DNA of 64,000 nucleotides from Bufo bufo (Eukaryota > Chordata > Amphibia > Anura > Bufonidae): assembly GCF_905171765.1 (NCBI RefSeq), contig NC_053390.1, positions 515,740,852 through 515,804,851 on the forward strand. Direction: 5' to 3'. Below are positions 57,461 to 64,000 of this stretch, in pieces. The position numbers and the translations under genes are program-made. The notes beneath the pieces were generated by a model. The model searched no databases, was not told the DNA's origin, and worked only from the letters and a program-made list of their open reading frames with translations. Within the stretch, counting starts at the first letter, position 1; every line of letters begins with the position of its first letter.

Positions 57461-58311
57461 CACACTCAACATCAGCAGCAAGTCCAACCCTTAATGACCC
57501 CCACAATCACTGGGGGGGGGGGGTTGATGTAGTAGCAGGCAGGAAAGCACACACTGTCCCCCTGTCCTATATGAGCCCCCCCCACCCCCACCAAATACCT
57601 GTAAGTTCTGTTAGTTGCTTGGCTTTGGCTGTGGCTGCTGGCTGGGGCTCCGCCTCCTTCCTCTTTCTGCCTGTGCGGCAGCTGCATCACGCTCCAGCAG
57701 CCACTGGTCTGCTCTGTTAAAGAGACAGGCAGGCCAGGCAGCAGAGCGGAGCGCAGAGCGGCCGCGGGCCCCGCCCCCTCCTCACTCCGGACAGTGACTC
57801 CGTGCTGTTACAGGGCCGGCGGCGGCAACAAAATATAGGGGGCCCAAGTAAAATCCAAGTAAAAGGCTGCTTGGGCCCCCCAGGAGCAACTGGGCCCGGG
57901 ACAGCTGCCCCTTTTGCCCTGCGGTAAAGACGGCCCTGATTACCCCCAAAACCCCCCCTCCACCAATGCCGGGGGCCGGATTAAAAGGTCCGCCGGGCCG
58001 TATACGGCCCGCGGGCCGTAGTTTGCCCAGGTCTGGTTTAGAGGCTGTAATTTCTGCAAAAGGAGGATCTACAAAATATTGATTTCATTTCTTTTTTGTG
58101 GTGCCCAAATTTATGCACTTGCCTAATTTTGTTTAAACAATTATAGCACACTTTCTGTAAATCCAATAAACTTAATTTCACTTCTCAAATATCACTGTGT
58201 GTGTCTCCTATATGATATATTTAACTGACATTTTTTTATCGTAACAACCAACAATTTATACAGGAAAATCATGACGATTAACAAGGTTGCCCAAACTTTC
58301 GCATCTCACTG

Positions 58312-59240
58312 TATACTGTTGCACTTGCACTTTATTTGAATGAGTAGTAATTGCCATACACCCGAAGTCTGACTAATATTTTTAAATGTTCTTAATGTCT
58401 GTGAGGCCAGAAATAGTTGTAACTCTGTAAGTACTAATAAAATTGATGATTATTTAAAAGCAATTATTGATGGAGTTATAATTTATGATTTAAATTGATC
58501 TATGTATCTATGGATTGGTTGCGCTAATGGTGATACTGGATCGCTGATATAGCAAGCTAAAGGGAAACAAGTGTTGGTTGTTCCTGACTATTCCTAGTTT
58601 CTGTTTTCTGTTTCTGATTTGGTACAGATTGGATTTTTTTGGTATTGACCTTTGCTTGGTATATTTCTGGATTTGTCTTCTGTGTTATCCTGTCACTAGT
58701 CGTTTGTTATTTAGTCTCCCTTTTACGCGCCCCTATTTGTACCCTGCACTTACATAAGAAGGGACTGACGACCACTTGTGGGCCCCCGTTTTGGGTGGAT
58801 TATGTAAATAGGTAGGGGCAGTGCCTGTTCACCATTTTGACACCTGCCCTCTCTTAAGCCACAGTTCTAAATTGGGCTGTGGTCTACAAGGGTTAAAGGT
58901 GGGGCAGGTAGCAGATGGCTCCCTAACTCTGCCACAGTTTTCAACTTAATTCGCAAGAACAGTACTGAATCTAATGATCATGATCGACGGGTTGGCAACC
59001 CAGGCTTTATACTGTTCAGACAGCGCTATAGAAGTCTTTGGAATATAGTTTATTCTAAGTATCAAGTGAAGCGGAAAGGAGTTTTCACCTAAGCAAAATG
59101 TAATTATTATATAACTCAAAAAATATTCAATGGTAATTTCATTAATACAGCAGAGCTTCTAAATATAAATTATTCTGTCATTATGAAACTTAATCAGGCT
59201 GTAATAATTTTTTAAAAATATAGCAGAAAAGAAGGATATA
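58312..59240. other. Unassigned region, no gene seen
   Basis: Moderately AT-rich. Contains a GC-richer stretch at 58720-58930 with no recognised domain or repeat ends. It may be old LTR or transposon sequence. Confidence 0.4.
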
Positions 59241-59380
59241 CAGTACAGACCAAAAGTTTGGATACACCTTCTCATTCAAAGAGTTTTCTTTATTTTCATG
59301 ACTATGAAGGCATCAAAACTATGAATTAACACATGTGGAATTATATACATAACAAACAAGTGTGAACAACTGAAAATATG

Positions 59381-59766
59381 TCATATTCTAGGTTCTTCAA
59401 AGTAGCCACCTTTTGCTTTGATTACTGCTTTGCACACTCTTGGCATTCTCTTGATGAGCTTCAAGAGGTAGTCCCCTGAAATGGTCTTCCAACAGTCTTG
59501 AAGGAGTTCCCAGAGATGCTTAGCACTTGTTGGCCCTTTTGCCTTCACTCTGCGGTCCAGCTCACCCCAAACCATCTCGATTGGGTTCAGGTCCGGTGAC
59601 TGTGGAGGCCAGGTCATCTGGAGCAGCACCCCATCACTCTCCTTCATGGTCAAATAGCCCTTACTTTCAAAGTTTTCCCAATTTTTCGGCTGACTGACTG
59701 ACCTTCATTTCTTAAAGTAATGATGGCCACTCGTTTTTCTTTACTTAGCTGCTTTTTTCTTGCCAT
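59381..59766 (-). pseudogene. Tc1 transposase remnant, N-terminus fused to C-terminus
   Basis: Starts at 59764-59766 (MARKKQLSKEKRV; the Arg replaced by a stop in the other copy is intact). It joins after about 38 codons, through an in-frame stop, to the C-terminal third (59653-59381) with QSPDLNPIEM carrying the catalytic Glu and ending at a normal stop. It lacks the two catalytic Asp residues. Identical junction to the copy at 25587. Confidence 0.85.
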
Positions 59767-60079
59767 AATACAAATTCTAACAGTCTATTCAGTAGGACTA
59801 TCAGCTTTGTATCCACCTGACCTCTCCTCAATGCCACTGATGGTCCGAACCCCATTTATAAGGCAAGAAATCCTACTTATTAAACCTGACAGGGCACACC
59901 TGTGAAGTGAAAACCAATTCAGGGGACTACCTCTTGAAGCTCAACAAGAGAATGCCAAGAGTGTGCAAAGCAGTAATCAAAGCAAAAGGTGGCTACTTTG
60001 AAGAACCTAGAATATGACATATTTTCAGTTGTTTCACACTTGTTTGTTATGTATATAATTTCACATGTGTTAATTCATA

Positions 60080-60146
60080 TTGGGCAGACTAGATGGGCCA
60101 AATGGTTCTTATCTGCCGACACATTCTATGTTTCTATGTTTCTATG
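60080..60146. repeat. Short retroposon 3'-tail-like insertion
   Basis: GGGCAGACTAGATGGGCC to a TTTCTATG-repeat tail interrupts the right arm of the Tc1 element, replacing about six bases. The simple-repeat tail suggests the 3' end of a LINE or SINE. The family is not proven. Confidence 0.5.
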
Positions 60147-60241
60147 ATGCCTTCAGTGTGAATCTACAATTTTCATAGTCATGAAAATAAAGAAAACTCT
60201 TTGAATGAGAAGGTGTGTCCAAACTTTTGGTCTATACTGTA

Positions 60242-60797
60242 TATGTAAATGTCATAAATGTCATAAATGATTCATATTGAATGTTGTAAAAATTATAGAT
60301 ATATTAATAGAATATAAGACTTTTACTTCTCATTCCGCATTTTATGAAGTATCATATAGAGTTGCAGATATATACTCATAACCAAAAATAGTGAAAATTG
60401 GGAAACAAATCATCACAAGTTGATTATCCAGCAACATTAATATAGAAATTAGTATATAAAGTTCATCTACTTGGAAAGCCAAGCAATCCATGTATTGACT
60501 AGATTTTCTAGGTGCCTGTACACCACTCACTCCATTCTCCAGTAGACATTACTGTAGAAAAAAAGCTTCTTCCATTATACATTTCATATTCAGTCCAATA
60601 TGAGCCCACTCACTTACACATTACTATAAAGGTATGTCACAATGTGTGGAAACTTTCATTTATATGTGTGGAAGAGATATATTAATGAATTTTTTTTTAC
60701 ATACAGGTGGGTCTTTATATTCCATACTGTCGTTATATCTATAACCTTTGTCTGATCTGGACAGAGAAACAATTTACTATTCATGGTTACTAAGTTA
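60242..60797. other. AT-rich spacer, nothing recognised
   Basis: No open frame with a domain, and no repeat termini. Confidence 0.45.
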
Positions 60798-61171
60798 GGG
60801 CTCTTTCACACTTGCGGCAGGACGGATCCGACATGCTGTTCACCATGTCGGATCCGTCCTGCCGCTATTTCGCCATGCCGCCGGACCGCCGCTCCGTCCC
60901 CATTGACTATAATGGGGACGGGGGCGGAGCTCCGGCGCAGCACGGTGGTGCACGGTGAAAGCCGCCGAACTAAAAAGTCGGACATGCAGGACTTTTTAGT
61001 CCGGCGGCATTCGCCGTGCACCGCCGTGCTGCGCCGGAGCTCTGCCCCCGCCCCCATTATAGTCAATGGGGACGGAGCGGCGGTCCGGCGGCACGGGAAA
61101 ATAGCGGCAGGACGCATACGACATGGTGAACAGCATGTCCGATCCGTCCTGCCGCAAGTGTGAAAGAGCCC
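60798..61171. mobile_element. Harbinger-type palindromic MITE, 374 bp
   Basis: Flanked by TTA (60795-60797 and 61172-61174). GGGCTCTTTCACACTTGCGG and its complement mark the ends, and the inverted repeat spans almost the entire element with a short centre near 60975-61000. Mirror-image open frames on both strands follow from the palindrome. Confidence 0.88.
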
Positions 61172-61934
61172 TTAAGCAGGACCTGTCACAACTTCTGACA
61201 TTTCTGTTTAAGTAAATACTTGCATTGCTCATGTAATAGTTCTGGAGTATCTTTTCATATAACGCTATGTTATGCAATTCCAATATTATTCCTACTAGAA
61301 ATCTATTAAAGAATTGCCTGCAGTCTGCAATAATAATTTGCCTGTGTGTTACCAGTTAGGAGTGTGTCCTTGCACAGTCTAACACTGGCTGCACTGATTA
61401 GTGCCAGTCTTTGCAAGAAACACTTCTAACTGGTAACATCCAGTCAGGAACTCAATCACAAGCATCAAGTAGGAAAAATAGAAGAATGGCACAACATAGA
61501 ATTATAAGAATAACATACATAGGAAGTAATTTATTAATACCAGCGTTTTAGACACCGTTCTTAATATCCCCTATAGCTGGCGGTGGATCCGCGGGACTTA
61601 TGTAGAGGCACCAGCTGTTAATCACATATATAATAAAACACAATCAAGTACATATTACAGAATACATGGTCGACATGGTCAATTATAACACTTTATAAAG
61701 GCCAAGTAATACTGCTATGCTGCTACACCATGACCCAGTCATTAATAATTCCATTTAAGCCCCCCCCCCCCCCTCCCCTCAGTGACTTACAGGTGATGTT
61801 TCCTTTGGTTGGAGTCATTCTCTTTCCTTTTTTTTCTCAGTCCTGCACAGATGACGTCTCCTGACCACAACTTCTTTCTGCATAATGCCTCCTTTTATGC
61901 CCCTACTAGGTCTTCATCCCGTTTAGGTCCCAGT
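61172..61934. other. Spacer with a short inverted repeat, no gene
   Basis: Contains a partial inverted repeat around 61337-61440 (TTACCAGTTAGGAGTGT mirrored by AACACTTCTAACTGGTAA), possibly a small MITE, and a poly-C run near 61760. Confidence 0.45.
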
Positions 61935-62165
61935 AGATATAATGCCCCCCAGTAGTGCCCCCCAGTAGTTGCCTCTTTACATATAATGCCCCCTAGTAGT
62001 GGCCTCTTTTTAGATGGTGCCCCACCCCCCAGTAGTGGTCTCTTTAAATATATTAACCCCCCAGTAGTAACCTCTTTTAATATAGTGCCCCCCAGTAGTG
62101 TTCTTTTTCATTCTACCCCCCCCCCAGTGGTGCCTCTTATGATACAGTGCCCCCAGTAGTGTCCC
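61935..62165. repeat. GCCCCCCAGTAGTG minisatellite
   Basis: Seven to eight imperfect units of about 30-40 bp built on CCCCCAGTAGTG followed by CCTCTTTnnATATA. Short tandem array with poly-C tracts. Confidence 0.85.
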
Positions 62166-62379
62166 GAACCAACAACAAAAAATACTCACCTCACTCCTGA
62201 TGTCTGTCCACATCTTTCTTCCACCCTGCTGCTACTTCCAGCCCGGCTGCCTGCATTACTGCACTGCATTACAGGCACTCTGCTCTGGGTCTCTGGTGGC
62301 GACACAGGAGGTCCTGATGATGTCATTGCAACCTCCTGCATGGTAGCACTGCCTCATAGGCCTCAGGCCTATGAGGCTA

Positions 62380-62490
62380 AATGGCGGGGCACAGGAACCA
62401 ATAGTTCCTGTCCTCACCACTCAATGCTGACCAGTACCAGACGGTCCACGGCCTGGTACAGGTCTGCGGCCCAGTGGTTGGGGACCGCTG
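62380..62490 (-). mobile_element. hAT terminus fragment
   Basis: Read on the minus strand it begins CAGCGGTCCCCAACC followed by GGGCCGCAGACC, a terminus type seen in vertebrate hAT elements. The other end and the duplication were not found. Confidence 0.5.
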
Positions 62491-62499
62491 CTCAATAAG

Positions 62500-62680
62500 A
62501 TTAGTTATGTTGTGAACATTTACTATATCTACTCTCTCCTTCTGTAACAGTTTGTAAGTCCTGTTGTTCATGCTTATTGCAGTTGTTCGTATTCTGTATG
62601 TATACCCCTTTTCATATGTACAGCGCCATAGACTGAATAGAGCTTTAATAATAAATATTAATAATAATTTATTATACAAT
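62500..62680 (+). repeat. Retroposon 3'-tail-like sequence
   Basis: A GTACAGCGCCATAGA motif is followed by a TAATAATAAATATTAATAATAA tail, resembling the 3' ends of some LINE/SINE families. Low certainty. Confidence 0.35.
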
Positions 62681-62820
62681 GGGGGAGATGGCCATTACAA
62701 CCGATCAGATTCCACCTAACATTATTCCGAGCTGCTTTGGAAAATGAAGGGTAGAATCTGATTGGTTGCTATGGGCAACTAAACCAGTTTTGCTTTGCAC
62801 CAGATTCGTTAAATCTCCCC
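62681..62820. mobile_element. Palindromic MITE, about 140 bp
   Basis: GGGGGAGAT and ATCTCCCC mark the ends. Internal CAGATTCCACCTAACATT is mirrored by AGGGTAGAATCTGATTGG. No coding sequence. The duplication is unresolved. Confidence 0.65.
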
Positions 62821-62840
62821 AAGTATATTGGTTTACTTTA

Positions 62841-62942
62841 ATGGGGTTGTCCGGGCTTTTGCTACTGATGACCCCCGCGGATCTGATATCGATGACCTAT
62901 CCTGAGGATAGGTCATCAATAGTAAAAGCCCGGACAACCCCT
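62841..62942. mobile_element. Palindromic MITE, about 100 bp
   Basis: GGGGTTGTCCGGGCTTTT and its complement mark the ends, and a second hairpin (GATGACCTATCCTGAGGATAGG) lies inside. The flank TTTA is present on both sides, which may be the target duplication. Confidence 0.7.
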
Positions 62943-63499
62943 TTATTAATCATCCGCAACCTTGACTAAACCTTTCTAAATCTTAATTCCAAAGAACTAA
63001 ATAAATTGTACGTTGTCCTATAAAAAGGAATACTATATAAATAGCACTGAGAAATTAGTTACTCTTGAAAAACCCTTTGTGAGGCACAACAAACGTTTGC
63101 AGTATTGCAGAACAACATTATACAAGACAAATCTAAGGGTAGAATAATTTTTTCATTCATTCATTGCCTATCACAATATTGACAATATTTGTGAGCATTG
63201 GACCATTCTCTCTAAGGTTTGAAATTAGTTTTAGGTCCAATTACAACAAATCAACTGGAACATTCAATTCTGATACAAATAACTTTGACCTGCTCAAATT
63301 GCCCTGACTTGTATATTACACAGCTGCAGTCTCTTTTAGTAGTATTTTCAACCTCTTTCAAGGTCTTTAACCCCTCAAAGACCAAGCTCATTTTTGCATT
63401 TTTGTTTTTTGTCCCTACCCACATTCCAAGAGCCATAACTTTTTAAATTTTCCATTCACATAGCCATGTGAGGGCTTATGATAATGTGATACACTAGAT
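62943..63499. other. AT-rich spacer, no gene
   Basis: Only short frames without recognisable domains. Contains AACCCCTCAAAGACC-type sequence near 63370, reminiscent of piggyBac-like ends, but without a pair. Confidence 0.4.
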
Positions 63500-64000
63500 C
63501 AGGGGTGTCAAACTCAAATTCATCGGGGGCCGCATCAGCAGTTTGGTCACCCTCAAAAGGCCGGTTGTATCTGTAGGACTATGTGTCCACTCTTTATTAT
63601 CATAAATTATTGTCACTGCATTCAATTATTACTGTTTTTTGTAATAATGTAAGTAATAACTAGCTCTGAAAGCAGAAACATAGTCAGAATAATGGCAAGT
63701 AGATATTCAAATGTACAATTATTGTACAATTTATTGAAAAATGATTTTTGGTGACAGTTTTTTTTTTTTTTTAAACATACAAATATTGCCAAACACAGTT
63801 TATTACACATAAGGCAAACACAAGGCATTAACTTTTTTTTAACTTTTCTGACTAGATGGCTGACATCGTTTTCCAGAGGTCAGTCCATCGATGTCTGGCG
63901 TTAGGTCCTAACGCCAGACATCGATGGACTGACCTCAGGAAAACGCGGTTAGGTCTTGTGCTATAGCAATCCGCAAAACAGCATGGAGGTTATCATCAGT
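63500..64000 (+). mobile_element. hAT element, left end only (runs out of the window)
   Basis: Begins CAGGGGTGTCAAACTCAAA followed by GGGGGCCGCATC, a common vertebrate hAT terminus. The preceding 8 bp, CACTAGAT, would be the left duplication copy. No transposase is visible in the 500 bp present. Confidence 0.65.
63876..63936. repeat. Perfect 61-bp palindrome
   Basis: Two 30-bp arms (GAGGTCAGTCCATCGATGTC... and its exact complement) are separated by a single T at 63906. There is no mismatch. Confidence 0.97.

Larger units (their letters stand above)
56118..58035. mobile_element. Non-autonomous hAT element, 1918 bp
   Basis: The ends CAGGGGTGGGCAA and TTGCCCAGGTCTG are imperfect inverted copies flanked by the exact 8-bp duplication GTTTAGAG (56110-56117 and 58036-58043). 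No transposase was found. Internal CAGGGCCGG motifs (near 56837 and 57811) and ACGGCCCTG near 57930 suggest one or more further hAT-type fragments nested inside, but I could not pair them with duplications. A 264-codon open frame (56926-57720) is made by the CA-rich repeat and is not a gene. Confidence 0.85.
55147..58082 (+). pseudogene. Tc1 transposase, DD34E, with frameshift, two stops and a hAT insertion (copy 2)
   Basis: The start ATG at 55147 begins MGVSKQL. A 13-nt deletion near 55240, between TTTC repeats, shifts the frame relative to copy 1. The coding text from 55260 onward is otherwise near-identical. The same two TAG stops as in copy 1 occur near 55533 and 55570. The catalytic blocks WTDE, QDNDPKH and SPDLNIIENLW follow. 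At 56117 a hAT element interrupts the frame, and the last 14 codons plus stop resume after 58043. Confidence 0.92.
54758..58311 (+). mobile_element. Tc1 element, DD34E type (copy 2), interrupted by a hAT element
   Basis: Flanked by TA (54756-54757 and 58312-58313). Ends match copy 1 (CAGTGGGATGC and more than 200 bp of inverted terminal sequence). Without the 1918-bp hAT and its 8-bp duplication it is about 1.63 kb, the same as copy 1. Confidence 0.93.
59241..60239 (-). mobile_element. Internally deleted Tc1 element (second copy), 999 bp
   Basis: Flanked by TA (59239-59240 and 60240-60241), with the same ends and the same transposase N-to-C fusion as the element at 25205-26113, in opposite orientation. 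The long inverted ends include the transposase 3' coding region on both sides. It has a 67-bp foreign insertion at 60080-60146. Confidence 0.9.

Noticed and set aside
56926..57720. 264-codon plus-strand frame
   Set aside because: It is generated by the CA-rich minisatellite, has simple Thr/His repeats and similar mirrored frames on the minus strand, and lies inside a non-autonomous hAT element.
56837..57938. Separate nested hAT element within 56118-58035
   Set aside because: The ends CAGGGCCGG and CGGCCCTG look right, but the flanking 8-mers do not match, so I mention it only as a possibility.
60783..61163. Mirrored 126- and 103-codon frames
   Set aside because: They are the two strands of one palindromic Harbinger-type MITE.

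Overview
This window looks like a transposon-rich stretch of a large vertebrate genome, most likely an anuran amphibian. That is an inference from the mix of elements: L1-type LINE, BED-finger hAT, Tc1/mariner, TTAA-flanked piggyBac, Harbinger-type MITEs, LTR elements and many AT-rich palindromes. I find no host protein-coding gene, tRNA, rRNA or CRISPR array. Nearly every open frame belongs to a mobile element or is a by-product of a tandem repeat.

Layout. (1) 1-12545: a minus-strand L1-like ORF2 split by two later insertions. These are an 8.4 kb hAT element (hAT-A, 951-9341, perfect 8-bp duplication) and a TTAA-flanked MITE (9718-10881). With each insertion and one duplication copy removed, the LINE frame is continuous across both sites. 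(2) 12780-13255: a palindromic MITE. (3) 13522-22372: hAT-B, a relative of hAT-A in the same orientation, with a perfect 8-bp duplication. It is interrupted by an 860-bp solo LTR, which is itself interrupted by a Tc1/mariner element with an intact 336-aa DD37E transposase (16601-17611, minus). (4) 22740-25192: a TTAA-flanked non-autonomous piggyBac-like element. (5) 25205-26113: an internally deleted Tc1 element. (6) 26165-36627: four nested elements, a MITE holding a Harbinger-type MITE, holding a non-autonomous piggyBac element, holding a second piggyBac element with an intact 634-aa transposase (28678-30582, plus). (7) 36628-43060 and about 46140-50478: two decayed copies of another BED-hAT family (hAT-C, hAT-D), hAT-C carrying a solo LTR. 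A DD34E Tc1 copy lies between them. (8) 50479-54420: the 3' part of an LTR retroelement without recognisable pol, carrying an open frame with a cold-shock domain. (9) 54758-58311: a second DD34E Tc1 copy interrupted by a non-autonomous hAT. (10) 58312-64000: a deleted Tc1 copy, several MITEs, a minisatellite, hAT termini and a perfect 61-bp palindrome.

The genes do not form a pathway. Their relationship is a record of insertion order, readable from intact target-site duplications. Three frames stand out as possibly functional: the DD37E Tc1 transposase, the piggyBac transposase, and the cold-shock-domain ORF, which is the most unusual protein here.
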